Part shown: positions 48,699 through 56,885 of the stretch, in pieces | Numbering within the stretch: the first letter of the stretch is position 1 | Layout: every line of letters begins with the position of its first letter | Origin: Betaproteobacteria bacterium | Lineage (GTDB): Bacteria > Pseudomonadota > Gammaproteobacteria > Burkholderiales > Thiobacillaceae | DNA: 64,000 nucleotides | Direction: 5' to 3' | Assembly (NCBI GenBank): GCA_016234655.1 | Contig: JACRAU010000024.1 | Coordinates: 55,467-119,466, forward strand | Notes under the pieces: generated by a model | Told to the model about the DNA's origin: nothing | The model's database searches: none | The model's input: the letters and a program-made list of their open reading frames with translations, nothing else | Translations under genes and position numbers: made by a program

Positions 48699-49409
48699 TT
48701 ACTCGATGCGAATCGCCTTGAACTGCTCGGGCAGCTTGCGTAGCAGCAGTGCATCGATGGCGCCCGCGTTCGGCTGGTGGATGAACGGCCGGCGCGGATA
48801 GATGCGGTCGTTCACCCAATGCCTGGACCAACCCTGGGTGCTGTCGATGCATTCCTCGGCGAAACCGGCGAGCCGGTGCTGCCGTTCGACCTGCAAGCAA
48901 CCGTTGACGAAGATATCGACATAGGACTGCACGATGGGATGGCGCGGCGACGGCGCGGCGATGCGTTGCGGCGGGTTCACGTAAATCCAGGTCTCGCCCG
49001 CCGGCGGCGGCGTGCCGTCCAGCATGGCGATTTGCTTTTCATCGATGGCCACGCGGCAATAGCCGCTCTCGCGCGCATCCATATTGGCAAGCTCGGTATC
49101 GCTCGCCAGCGGAAAGATCACCGCATTCGTTGCTGCGCGCGGGTTGACGGCGACGCCGAGAAAAGTGGTGCTGAAGCCGACCGGCCCGCCCTGTGCGATC
49201 CAGGCGCGGCGGAAACCGGCCACCCGCACCGGCCAGGCCTCTTTCGCGCTCGGGGCGGTGCGCAAGCGCGATTCCTCTTGCATCAGGCTGCCGTAGCCGA
49301 CCAGGTATTGGGTCAAGCCGGGGGTTGGCAGCGGGTGGCAGTCGTCGGCCCGTGCCGTGCTGGATAGCAGAATGAAGATAAGCGCGAGGAATTTCATGGA
49401 TACGTGCAT
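48699..49409 (-). CDS. Secreted gamma-glutamylcyclotransferase-like protein
   Basis: A 236-residue precursor with a signal peptide (MKFLALIFILLSSTARA). The mature part starts the gamma-glutamylcyclotransferase fold with YLVGYGSLMQEESR, the substrate-binding loop, and has a Glu in NMDARESGYCRV at the place of the catalytic acid. Cytosolic relatives release 5-oxoproline from gamma-glutamyl compounds; an exported version is unusual. The start is uncertain: ATG 49409 or 49397, neither with a good ribosome site. A longer open frame upstream lacks sense as a leader. Confidence 0.75.
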   Translation of the reverse strand: MHVSMKFLALIFILLSSTARADDCHPLPTPGLTQYLVGYGSLMQEESRLRTAPSAKEAWPVRVAGFRRAWIAQGGPVGFSTTFLGVAVNPRAATNAVIFPLASDTELANMDARESGYCRVAIDEKQIAMLDGTPPPAGETWIYVNPPQRIAAPSPRHPIVQSYVDIFVNGCLQVERQHRLAGFAEECIDSTQGWSRHWVNDRIYPRRPFIHQPNAGAIDALLLRKLPEQFKAIRIE

Positions 49410-49473
49410 GGCGGGAGTATAGCGCTGCCCCTGTTGCCGTTCCGCCACCGGCCTTGCACACGGGGTGTGGCAC

Positions 49474-49500
49474 AAAAAAAGGGTTGGCGTTCGCCAACCC
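49474..49500 (-). terminator. Intrinsic terminator of the small secreted protein gene
   Basis: GGGTTGGCG-TT-CGCCAACCC 9-bp stem followed on the minus strand by seven T (49480-49474), 28 bases after the stop of the gene at 49529. Confidence 0.92.
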
Positions 49501-49528
49501 TCTTCATGATCGGCTTGCTTCGGCCCGG

Positions 49529-49927
49529 CTAAGGCAAGGTATCGTTGAACAGGGTGAATTCGCTGGCGTTACCGGATTTGTCGTAGTGAATCAGCATGTA
49601 AGTGATGCCGCTGCTGGTCGCGGCGCCGGCCTGCACCATGTCCATGGCCTTGGTGCGATAGACATGCGTCCATTTGAGTTCGCCGACGAGTTGATCGGCG
49701 ACGGCCTTGGTCAGCATATAGCTGACGCACTGGCGTTGAGAGGACGGTGCGTAAATGCCGCTCTTGCCGACGACAAAAAGGTTGATGCAGCTAAGGCTGT
49801 AGCCGGCGAACTGGTTGCCGCTTTTGGGGTACTCAGCCATGGCGGCCTTGAACTGCGCGATCGGGTCATACTGCGCGAATGCCGGCGCGGCGATAAAAAA
49901 CAGCGTGGCTATTAACAGTTTCTTCAT
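49529..49927 (-). CDS. Small secreted protein of unknown function
   Basis: A 132-residue precursor: signal peptide MKKLLIATLFFIAAPAFA, then a compact domain with two cysteines (LSCINLF, QRQCVSY) that may form a disulfide. The ATG at 49927 follows a GGAG box; the frame is open upstream but that part is not leader-like. I do not recognise a family. It is monocistronic with its own terminator and lies in the accessory stretch between a secreted GGCT-like gene and a repeat-rich region. Confidence 0.78.
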   Translation of the reverse strand: MKKLLIATLFFIAAPAFAQYDPIAQFKAAMAEYPKSGNQFAGYSLSCINLFVVGKSGIYAPSSQRQCVSYMLTKAVADQLVGELKWTHVYRTKAMDMVQAGAATSSGITYMLIHYDKSGNASEFTLFNDTLP

Positions 49928-50098
49928 TATGGGCTCCACTGGGTTTGTTATTGGAACGGGGATATCGGTGTAATTGTTGCGCCAGGCTAAGTGCACTTGG
50001 GGCGCGGAGTCAATATCGGCGATTGCGGGTTTTTCCTGAGCCAGGGCTGGCTGCGGGGTGTTTGCTGCAATTGCGCAACGGATTGTGGGGGGCTCTCT

Positions 50099-50128
50099 CG
50101 TCATTCCCGGCGTAAGCGGGAATCCATG
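50099..50128. repeat. Family B repeat unit
   Basis: CGTCATTCCCGGCG then TAAGCGGGAATCCATG, the same as units at 27536-27619 and inside the MITE. Confidence 0.7.
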
Positions 50129-50213
50129 TGGGCCTTATGCGCGCAGATTGTCTTTACGAATAAGGCAGGGCCTTTGTTTACGTTGCGCCATTGGCCGGGG
50201 CCGCCCGGCAGCG

Positions 50214-50248
50214 GGTTACTTTCTTTGCTCGTGCAAAGAAAGATAACC
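50214..50248. repeat. TTCTTTGC hairpin repeat
   Basis: GGTTACTTTCTTTGC-TCGT-GCAAAGAAAGATAACC folds into a near-perfect stem; a sequence of this kind recurs in many betaproteobacterial genomes as I recall. No other copy in the window. Confidence 0.55.
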
Positions 50249-50501
50249 AAAGAAAGCACGCCCCGCTTCCGCCGAAACCCCGGCGCCACTGGCGCCATGC
50301 AGGCGGCGAAAGAATTGGCTACGACATAACCTAAAGGTTAGTCTCCGCCGCAACAAGCCGCCGCGCGGCGTGTTGTCGCTTCGCTCAAACAGCTTTCGCC
50401 GGCCTTCGGCTTCTCTGCATGACGCCATCGCCACCGGCGGCGCCAGAGAGGGATGGAAAAATAGCGGGTGTCGCTACGCTCCCCCGTCTGGAAATTCTTG
50501 T

Positions 50502-50568
50502 GTAGGGTGCCCCCGCTGCGCGAGGATAAACGCTTCGCGCACCATTGGTGCATGGAATGCACCCTACG
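50502..50568. repeat. Decayed family C palindrome
   Basis: GTAGGGTGCCCCCGCTGCG ... ACCATTGGTGCATGGAATGC then ACCCTAC: same termini as 35886-35936 with a diverged interior, including an inserted CGAGGATAAACGCTTCGCG. Confidence 0.65.
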
Positions 50569-50587
50569 CTAGCTAGGTTTTCTACAG

Positions 50588-50668
50588 CGTCAACGTTCGC
50601 CATAACCGGCGTGCAAGAGCAGGGCGAAGCGGCGCTTTTGCACGTCTGAGTTGATGGCGTTGTTAGCG
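50588..50668 (-). other. attC recombination site
   Basis: 81 bp. Minus strand: CGCTAAC (R'' box), AACGCCATCAACTCA, GACGTGCAAAAGC, a 13-base loop, GCTCTTGCACGCC, GGTTATGGCGAAC and GTTGACG (R' box). CGCCATcAAC pairs with GGTTATGGCG leaving an extra-helical base, and GTGCAAAAGC pairs with GCTCTTGCAC with one mismatch, the asymmetric folded structure IntI recognises. The R' box is slightly off the GTTRRRY consensus. Confidence 0.75.
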
Positions 50669-51329
50669 ATCATTTCTCGCTCCGACTTCTACCAGGGCGG
50701 CCATTGCCAGTGAATCGGGCAGGCCGCTCGCCTTAAGGCCGGCGACGACACTGGCTTGGTTTTGTGCCGGTTGATTTTGGCTCACCTTCCATTTACCCGA
50801 CAACTTTGTAATGACCATTTCAATGCCAACAATGGCTGCCATTATTTTCTCTATATGCTCATGTGGTGCATCAGAAACCGCCCACGGCTCGGAAAACGAG
50901 GCTTCATTGTGCGTAGTGAGGTCTTCGAGCTGCGCACGCAACCAAGCTGCATTATCTACGATGCGCAGAAAACCATAAGCATGCACGACAACATAGTTCC
51001 ATGTGGGTACGACCTTTCCGGTTTCTTTCTTCGTGGCGTACCAAGAAGGGGTGATGTAGGCGTTGGGGCCATGAAACACGGCCAATGACTCGATGTTGTT
51101 TGTGAGATCACTCAACATTGGATTTGCGCGGGCAACATGCCCTTGCAGCGTGCCAAAGGGCGCCGGTGATTCTGATAAATGCAATGGAATGTGATTTGCG
51201 TTCAGCCCGCCCGAAGATAGCGTGACCAAGGTTGCCAATGGCTGAGCACGGATAAGCTCGTGCATTACATCAACTCTCGACTCTTCAAGCTGCTTGGGGA
51301 TATACATGCGCTTTATCTTTGATCGCTAA
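50594..51329 (-). mobile_element. Solitary integron gene cassette (paiB + attC)
   Basis: On the minus strand the segment opens with GTTAGCG (51330-51324, cleavage between G and TT), has a short leader, one ORF (paiB), and ends in an attC-like imperfect palindrome whose first core box CGCTAAC is the exact complement of the opening GTTAGCG and contains the ORF stop codon TAA. That relation is the defining geometry of a cassette inserted in linear form. Its base composition is visibly more AT-rich than the surroundings. No integron integrase or second attC is in view. Confidence 0.75.
50663..51307 (-). CDS. paiB: PaiB-family FMN-binding negative transcriptional regulator
   Basis: A 214-residue protein of the PaiB family, a split-barrel flavin-binding fold. 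It begins MYIPKQLEESRVDVMHELIR and contains ANHIPLHL, GHVARANPM, FHGPNAYITPSWY and VPTWNYVVVHAYG, the family blocks. In Bacillus PaiB represses sporulation and degradative enzyme genes; in proteobacteria the role is uncertain. The gene is the sole ORF of an integron cassette: short leader and a stop codon inside the attC core box. Codon use and AT content differ from neighbours, supporting transfer. Confidence 0.92.
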   Translation of the reverse strand: MYIPKQLEESRVDVMHELIRAQPLATLVTLSSGGLNANHIPLHLSESPAPFGTLQGHVARANPMLSDLTNNIESLAVFHGPNAYITPSWYATKKETGKVVPTWNYVVVHAYGFLRIVDNAAWLRAQLEDLTTHNEASFSEPWAVSDAPHEHIEKIMAAIVGIEMVITKLSGKWKVSQNQPAQNQASVVAGLKASGLPDSLAMAALVEVGARNDR

Positions 51330-51342
51330 CGTGAATTAGACA

Positions 51343-51380
51343 CATGCCTAGATATGGAAGCCTCTCCATATTCAGGCATG
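51343..51380. repeat. Imperfect 16-bp hairpin beside the cassette insertion point
   Basis: CATGCCTAGATATGGA and TCCATATTCAGGCATG pair except for two central mismatches, loop AGCCTC. It sits 13 bases from the cassette boundary and 20 bases after the nrdJ stop. There is no T-run, so it is not a typical terminator; it may have been the structural target of cassette insertion. Confidence 0.6.
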
Positions 51381-51399
51381 CGATATCCACATACAGCTA

Positions 51400-54300
51400 T
51401 CACCCACACGCCCCCACCGCCCCACAAGCCGTACAGAAATCGCAGCCGTCCTTGCGAATCACGGTGTCGTTGCCGCACTCCTTGCAGGTCTTGCCTTTCA
51501 TCACCGGGATGCCGAGCACGGGTTCGCCGGTCTCGGGGGTCTCCAATATGCCCATCTGTTTGACCGGGTAGCCGTCTTCGGTGAGCAGGCCCAGCATGGC
51601 GTAGCGGTGGATGATGAGCCTTGCGACGTAGGCCACGGTCGAGGGCCAGGTCTGGCTTTTTTCGCTGCCGGGCACCTTGGCCATGAAGTCGCCGAGCGGC
51701 TCCGGGTAGTCCAATAGCTTGCGCAGTTTCATGCCGATCCAGGCCGGGTCGAGCACGCGCATGTCCAGGCTTAGCAGTTTGCACAGGCCGTCGAGGGCGC
51801 GCGGGTATTCGCCGGAGAGCCAGAGCGAGTAGGGGCGGCTTACGCCGTCGGGCAGGGTGATCTCTTTCAGGCCGAGCACGAAGTCGTCGCCGCTGGCGGG
51901 GTTGAGCACGTCGACCGTCCACGACAGGGTGCCGTCGGTGCCGGTCTTCGGCTCCTTCAGGCTGAACAGCGCGTCGAGCACCGGGGTGGGGCCGTCGCTG
52001 TCGAGCGCGTGCAGCTCGTCCAGGTGCCAGCGCACGATCTGCGCAACGGCGGAGACGATGCTGGGCACCGGCCGGGGGTCACCCTCGGGCGGCATGGCGA
52101 TGGCGCAGGCGTCGTCGCCTCTTGTTTTTGCGAGCGTATCCAATTTCAGCTTCAACCAGGCGCGGTCGTTGGCGCGCATGTCCATGGACAGGCTCTTGGC
52201 CAGGGCGCCGATGCCGCGCGGCTGCTCGGCGCCGTTGACCCACACCTCGAACGGAAAGGCGCGGCCGCCGCCGTTGATCACATGGCCGACGAACAGCGCG
52301 AAGCTGCCCTGCGGGAATTCGATCATGTAGCTCCAGGCCGGATTGCCGCCGGGCAACTTGGGCCGGCCCGGCCACTTCAGGCTCTCCAGCACCGGGGCGG
52401 GGATGGTCTTGATTTCGATCCGGCGGTTCACATCCTGGGTGGCGAAGTCTTGTGGCGCGACCTGCTTGGCCGGCTCGACCGACAGCACGCTGCCGAGCAC
52501 CGCGTTGGGCCGATAGGTGGCCAGGCCCTTGAGTCCGGCCTTCCAGGCGGCGAAGTAGAGGTTCTCGAAATCGACGTAGGGGTAGTCCTCCGGCACGTTC
52601 ACCGTCTTGGAAATGCTGGAGTCGATGTAGGGCGCGACGGCGGCGACCATGTCCATGTGCTCGGTGGCGGAGATCTCCAGCGCGGTGACGAAGGCCGGCG
52701 GCAGGTGCGCCATGTCGCCGCCTTGTTCGCGGTAGACGCGATAGGCGTGGTCCTCGACCTGGTGCTCTTTCAGGTCGCCGTCGGCGGTGCGCTTCTTGCG
52801 GGTGTAGGCCCAGGAGAACGGCGGCTCGATGCCGTTGCTGGCGTTGTCGGCGAAGGCGAGCGAGATGGTGCCGGTGGGTGCGATGGACAGCAGGTGCGAG
52901 TTGCGGATGCCGTGGCGGCGGATCAACTCTTTGATGTCTTGCGGCAGCCGGCTGGCGAAGCTGTTGCCGGTGAGATAGAGGTCGGCGTTGAACAGCGGGA
53001 ACGGGCCGCGTTCGCTGGCCAGCTCGCACGAGGCGCGATAGGCCGAGTCGCGCATGAATTCCGACACCTTGCCGGCGAAGGCGCGCGCTTCGTGGCTGTT
53101 GTAGCGCAGGCCGAGCATGACCAGGGTGTCGCCCAGGCCGGTGTAGCCCAGGCCGATGCGGCGCTTGGCCATGGCCTCGGCCTGCTGTTTTTCCAGCGGC
53201 CAAGCGGTCAGTTCCAGCACGTTGTCGAGCATGCGCACCGTGAGCGGAATGGTCTTGCCGAAGGCCTCGAAATCGAACTCGGCCTCGTCGGCGAACGGAT
53301 ATTTCACATAGCGGGTCAGGTCGATCGAGCCCAGGCAGCAGCAGCCGTAGGGCGGCAAGGGCTGCTCGGCGCAGTTGTGGACATACAGGCCGTTGGCGTC
53401 GAAGGCGTGCAGGTCGGCGACGGTGACATCGTAGACCGGCTCGATGCCGTCCTCTTCCAGCGACGCCACGGTGGCGACGAAGCGCTCGCGGTTCAACTGG
53501 CGCTGGTAATTGCCCAGCAGCGCGGCCAGCTTGTCTGATTTGGCGCTGTCGGCGAAGCCGATGCGCTCGGCGAAGGCGCTGAGGTTGTCGCCGCTGACGA
53601 CAAGTTCATGCAGCGCCTGTTGCGGATACTCGCGGCGGCCGCCTTTGCCATCCGGCAGCAAGGCCAGACCGGCCGGGCGGCGCTCGCGATAGAGCGTGCT
53701 GGCGATGCCCAGGCGCAGCAGCATGCGCTGGGCGGCTTGCAGCAGCGATGCGTCGGCCTGGGTCAGGCGCACGCTGACGCCTTTGTCCTGCGTACCTTGC
53801 ACCGAGCCGTCGGCATCGAACAGGCCGCGCAGCAGGGCGCGACAGAACTCGGACGAGCCGGCTTCCATTCGCGGCGTGACGGTCTTGTGCGTGGGCGAGG
53901 CGCCAAAGGAGAAGGCCAGGTCGCGCAGCGCGGCCGAGGCCAGGCGGCATTCGCCGTTGCCGGCGAGCGGGCGCTGCCAGCCGCGAAAATCGGCGCGATG
54001 CGGCAGGGTGGCGATGGCCTGCGCGGCCGCCTGCATGATGCCGCTGGCGCTGTGGTTTTCGAAGCGGACATCGCTGCCTACTACCTTGAGTTCCGGCGCC
54101 CAGACCGAGAGCACGGCCTTGTCCTTGCCCAGCCGGCCATCGCCGATCAGCAGGCCGAGCAGGTAGCCTTCCTCGGCCGTGCCAGCGCCGTCCCAGCCTT
54201 CGAGCATGCGGTGGTTGTTCAGGATAATTTCATCCCCCGCTTGCAGCGCGCCGGCCGCGCACCACTCGCTGTGCGTCAGGTAGCGCGTGCGCTTGCTGAC

Positions 54301-55383
54301 TTTGCGTACCGGGTGATCCGCCGTCAGCCGCAGTGCATGGCCTTCGCGCGTGCGCAGTCGCAACACCGGCTTGGTGCCGGTCGGGAAGAAGCCGGCCGAT
54401 TCGGTGGGGTAGGGCTTGCCGTCGACGATGGCATCGAATGGCTGGCCGATCAGTTCGCCAACCTGACGTGCGCCCTGCGCCGTCATGACCCAGGTGTCGG
54501 CGGTGACGCAGGGGTTGGTCGCCTCGATGGTCTCGCAGTAATACAGGTTGTTGTCGCGGTTGATGCGGTCGAGGAAGAGCACGCCCGGTTCGGCGTGGTC
54601 GTAGGTCGAGGCCATGATCTGGGTCCACAGGTCGCGGGCGCGAATCTTCTTGTAGACCCACAGGCCGTCGTCGCGCTGGTAGGCGCCGGCCGCTTTTTGT
54701 TCATCGACCGGCTCGGCGCGATGCACCAGCTCGGCCTCGGCGTCGTCGGCCACGGCCTGCATGAAGGCATCGGTCACGCCGACCGAGATGTTGAAGTTTT
54801 TGAGGTCGCCCTTGTCCTTGGCGTGGATGAAGTCCTCGATGTCCGGGTGGTCGCAGCGCAACACGCCCATCTGCGCGCCGCGCCGGCTGCCGGCCGATTC
54901 CACGGTCTCGCAGGAGCGGTCGAACACGCGCATGTACGACACCGGGCCGCTGGCGCGCGAGTGGGTGCCCTTCACCGCCGCGCCCTTGGGCCGGATGGTG
55001 GAGAAGTCGTAGCCGACGCCGCCGCCTCGGCGCATGGTCTCGGCCGCTTCCTGCAAGGCGCTGTAAATGCCGGGCCGGCCTTCCGATTCGCCGGAGATGG
55101 CATCGCCCACCGGTTGCACGAAGCAGTTGATCAGCGTGGCTTGCAGGTCGGTGCCGGCGGCGGAGTTGATGCGGCCGGCGGGGATGAAGCCGGCCTCCAT
55201 GGCCTTGAGGAACAGGTGCTCCCAGATGCCGCGTTTTTCCTTGGCCTCGACGGCGGCCAGCGCGCGCGCGACGCGTTCGCGCACGTCGGTCACGCTCTTT
55301 TCGTCGCCCTTGGCATATTTTTCCAGCAGGACTTCCTTGGAGATTTCCTGCTCGTCCAGTTCCGGGAACAGCGCGTTTTGCAT
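51400..55383 (-). CDS. nrdJ: Adenosylcobalamin-dependent class II ribonucleotide reductase with intein
   Basis: 1327 codons, of which 379 are an intein; the spliced enzyme is 948 residues. It reduces ribonucleotides to deoxyribonucleotides using a B12-generated thiyl radical. Visible extein features are [11 protein letters not shown] (reductive Cys), [18 protein letters not shown], the active-site [12 protein letters not shown] split by the intein, and [10 protein letters not shown]. The C-terminal CKECG...[14 protein letters not shown] forms a zinc-ribbon-like tail that may also hold redox cysteines. ATG 55383 is used because AGGAG lies 8 bases upstream; an ATG at 55452 is also in frame. Monocistronic. 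Confidence 0.95.
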   Translation of the reverse strand: MQNALFPELDEQEISKEVLLEKYAKGDEKSVTDVRERVARALAAVEAKEKRGIWEHLFLKAMEAGFIPAGRINSAAGTDLQATLINCFVQPVGDAISGESEGRPGIYSALQEAAETMRRGGGVGYDFSTIRPKGAAVKGTHSRASGPVSYMRVFDRSCETVESAGSRRGAQMGVLRCDHPDIEDFIHAKDKGDLKNFNISVGVTDAFMQAVADDAEAELVHRAEPVDEQKAAGAYQRDDGLWVYKKIRARDLWTQIMASTYDHAEPGVLFLDRINRDNNLYYCETIEATNPCVTADTWVMTAQGARQVGELIGQPFDAIVDGKPYPTESAGFFPTGTKPVLRLRTREGHALRLTADHPVRKVSKRTRYLTHSEWCAAGALQAGDEIILNNHRMLEGWDGAGTAEEGYLLGLLIGDGRLGKDKAVLSVWAPELKVVGSDVRFENHSASGIMQAAAQAIATLPHRADFRGWQRPLAGNGECRLASAALRDLAFSFGASPTHKTVTPRMEAGSSEFCRALLRGLFDADGSVQGTQDKGVSVRLTQADASLLQAAQRMLLRLGIASTLYRERRPAGLALLPDGKGGRREYPQQALHELVVSGDNLSAFAERIGFADSAKSDKLAALLGNYQRQLNRERFVATVASLEEDGIEPVYDVTVADLHAFDANGLYVHNCAEQPLPPYGCCCLGSIDLTRYVKYPFADEAEFDFEAFGKTIPLTVRMLDNVLELTAWPLEKQQAEAMAKRRIGLGYTGLGDTLVMLGLRYNSHEARAFAGKVSEFMRDSAYRASCELASERGPFPLFNADLYLTGNSFASRLPQDIKELIRRHGIRNSHLLSIAPTGTISLAFADNASNGIEPPFSWAYTRKKRTADGDLKEHQVEDHAYRVYREQGGDMAHLPPAFVTALEISATEHMDMVAAVAPYIDSSISKTVNVPEDYPYVDFENLYFAAWKAGLKGLATYRPNAVLGSVLSVEPAKQVAPQDFATQDVNRRIEIKTIPAPVLESLKWPGRPKLPGGNPAWSYMIEFPQGSFALFVGHVINGGGRAFPFEVWVNGAEQPRGIGALAKSLSMDMRANDRAWLKLKLDTLAKTRGDDACAIAMPPEGDPRPVPSIVSAVAQIVRWHLDELHALDSDGPTPVLDALFSLKEPKTGTDGTLSWTVDVLNPASGDDFVLGLKEITLPDGVSRPYSLWLSGEYPRALDGLCKLLSLDMRVLDPAWIGMKLRKLLDYPEPLGDFMAKVPGSEKSQTWPSTVAYVARLIIHRYAMLGLLTEDGYPVKQMGILETPETGEPVLGIPVMKGKTCKECGNDTVIRKDGCDFCTACGAVGACG
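53374..54510 (-). other. Intein in NrdJ with LAGLIDADG homing endonuclease
   Basis: A 379-residue in-frame insertion between NP and [10 protein letters not shown]. It starts with Cys1 ([10 protein letters not shown]), has block B TADH (63-66), two LAGLIDADG motifs ([10 protein letters not shown] about 116-125 and [12 protein letters not shown] about 225-236, both aspartates kept), and ends [12 protein letters not shown] ... LYVHN followed by Cys+1. All residues for splicing are present, so it should splice and its endonuclease may be active. Insertion at the essential active-site Cys makes imprecise loss lethal. Confidence 0.95.
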
Positions 55384-55479
55384 CTCGATGTCTCCTACCG
55401 TTATGGGCGCTAGATGTAGCGTGACCTGAAGCACCTTAACACTAAATATCACATCGGGAATTGACCCCGGTCAAGTTCG

Positions 55480-55560
55480 CGGCCGTGATATCCAAAGGGC
55501 ATAAAGGCCGCTCCCGCACCAGGTGTCTTGTGGGAGGCCCGTCCTCGGGCCGAATCGTTG
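55480..55560. repeat. Dispersed GC-rich repeat, family A
   Basis: CGCGGCCGTGATATCC, GGGCATAAAGGCCGCTCCC and GTGGGAGGCCCGTCCTCGGG, closely matching the copy at 13675-13735; located at the 3' end of xthA. Confidence 0.75.
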
Positions 55561-55561
55561 T

Positions 55562-56326
55562 TCAAGCGATCTCGGCCACCACCGGGGCGTGATCCGACGG
55601 CCGCTCCAGCTTGCGCGGTGCGTTATCGACCGTGCAGCTCTGGCAGCGTTGGGCCAGGGCTTCGGACAACAGGATATGGTCGATGCGCAGGCCCATATTG
55701 CGCCGGAACGCGCCCTGCCGGTAGTCCCACCAGGAATAGCTTTTCTCCGGCTGTTCGAACAGGCGGAAGGCGTCTTTGAGGCCCAAGTCGAGCAGGGCGC
55801 GAAAGTGCGCGCGCTCCGGTTCGGAACACAGTACTTGGTCTTGCCATGCCGCCGGGTCGTGGACATCGCGGTCTTCCGGCGCGATGTTGAAATCGCCGAC
55901 CACGACCAGCTTCGGGTATTGCGCCAGTTCAGCCTTCATCCACGCGGCCAGGGCTTCGAGCCAGTTGAGCTTGTATTGATACTTGTCGGAGTCGACGCTC
56001 TGGCCGTTGGGCACATAAAGATCGACGATACGCGTATCGCCGACGGTGACCGCCAGCACGCGCTTTTGCTCGTCGGCAAAGCCGGGGATGCCGACCTGCA
56101 CCGCTTTGATCGGTTCGCGGCTCAGGATGGCGACGCCGTTATAGGTCTTTTGTCCGGCGAAGACGACCTGGTAACCGGCCGCCTCGATCTCCGTGCGCGG
56201 GAAATTGGCGTCCTCGGTCTTGGTCTCTTGCAGGCAGACGACATCGGTTTGCGTTTGGCTCAGCCAGTCCAGCAGATGCGGCAGGCGGACCTTGATGGAA
56301 TTGACGTTCCAGGTGGCGAGTTTCAT
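55562..56326 (-). CDS. xthA: Exodeoxyribonuclease III
   Basis: A 254-residue AP endonuclease/3'-5' exonuclease of base excision repair. Motifs of the exonuclease-endonuclease-phosphatase fold are present: [25 protein letters not shown] (metal Glu), [26 protein letters not shown] and the terminal [11 protein letters not shown] with catalytic Asp-His. The length is normal. A family A repeat follows the stop. Confidence 0.96.
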   Translation of the reverse strand: MKLATWNVNSIKVRLPHLLDWLSQTQTDVVCLQETKTEDANFPRTEIEAAGYQVVFAGQKTYNGVAILSREPIKAVQVGIPGFADEQKRVLAVTVGDTRIVDLYVPNGQSVDSDKYQYKLNWLEALAAWMKAELAQYPKLVVVGDFNIAPEDRDVHDPAAWQDQVLCSEPERAHFRALLDLGLKDAFRLFEQPEKSYSWWDYRQGAFRRNMGLRIDHILLSEALAQRCQSCTVDNAPRKLERPSDHAPVVAEIA

Positions 56327-56414
56327 TGGGTTCCTACAAAAGCGGCTGAATGCAAAGGCTGTTATGAAGCCTGCCGGGCCTTACTCGTCTTGCATCCCTT
56401 GCGGTGAAGGCGTG

Positions 56415-56864
56415 CTATTTCTTGTTCGTGGTTTTGCTGATCGTGTAGCCGGCATCGCCCAGCATCTGCCCCCAGGCGTTGGGGTCGAAGCCCTTGAACG
56501 AGCGGTCGCCGACCTTGAGCGCCGGTGCCTCCAGGGCGCCGATCAGTTTCTTCAACTCGGTCGCGGCCTCGGCGTCGCTTTGCGGGTCTTTCAGGGTGTA
56601 GGCGATGTTGTTGCTGTTCAGCCAGGCCTTGGCGTCGTCGCACAAGGGGCCGCAGGCGAAGGCGTAGAGCACGACGGCGGGTTTCTCTTGCGGCGCGGCG
56701 CTTGAAGATTTCGATGCGGGCAGGCGCCCGGCTTGCTGCACGCCCGCCGGCGGCATGCCGTCGGAATAGTGGGTGATGCCGCTGGGGCCGACCCAGCGGT
56801 AGACCTCGCCGGCATGGGCGGTCATCGAGGTGCAGAGCAAGCCAAGCCAGATCAAGCGTTTCAT
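56415..56864 (-). CDS. Exported DUF4124 and glutaredoxin-like fusion protein
   Basis: A 149-residue precursor: signal peptide MKRLIWLGLLCTSMTAHA, a DUF4124 domain (EVYRWVGPSGITHYSDGMPP), a Ser/Ala linker and a glutaredoxin-like domain (VVLYAFACGPLCDDAKAWL ... APALKVGDRSFKGFDPNAW). The redox motif is CGPLC, CxxxC, instead of the usual CxxC, so it may act in disulfide exchange with altered chemistry or bind metal. GGAGAG precedes the ATG at 56864. It is adjacent to prlC on the same strand (21 bases). Confidence 0.82.
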   Translation of the reverse strand: MKRLIWLGLLCTSMTAHAGEVYRWVGPSGITHYSDGMPPAGVQQAGRLPASKSSSAAPQEKPAVVLYAFACGPLCDDAKAWLNSNNIAYTLKDPQSDAEAATELKKLIGALEAPALKVGDRSFKGFDPNAWGQMLGDAGYTISKTTNKK

Positions 56865-56885
56865 CGATCTCTCCAATCGAATCGT

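Larger units (their letters stand above)
49928..50587. other. Gene-free stretch rich in decayed repeats
   Basis: No credible coding sequence on either strand. It holds a family B unit (50099-50128), a hairpin (50214-50248), a TAACCTAAAGGTTA palindrome near 50327 and a degraded family C palindrome (50502-50568). The remainder is GC-rich with inverted fragments. It adjoins the 3' end of an integron cassette. Confidence 0.7.

Noticed and set aside
51324..51400. Second attC or an attI next to the cassette
   Set aside because: Apart from the single GTTAGCG box there is no second core pair, and no integrase gene is present.
55436..55460. ACACTAAATATCAC as an NrdR box upstream of nrdJ
   Set aside because: Only a partial match to the 16-bp consensus and no second box at the usual spacing.
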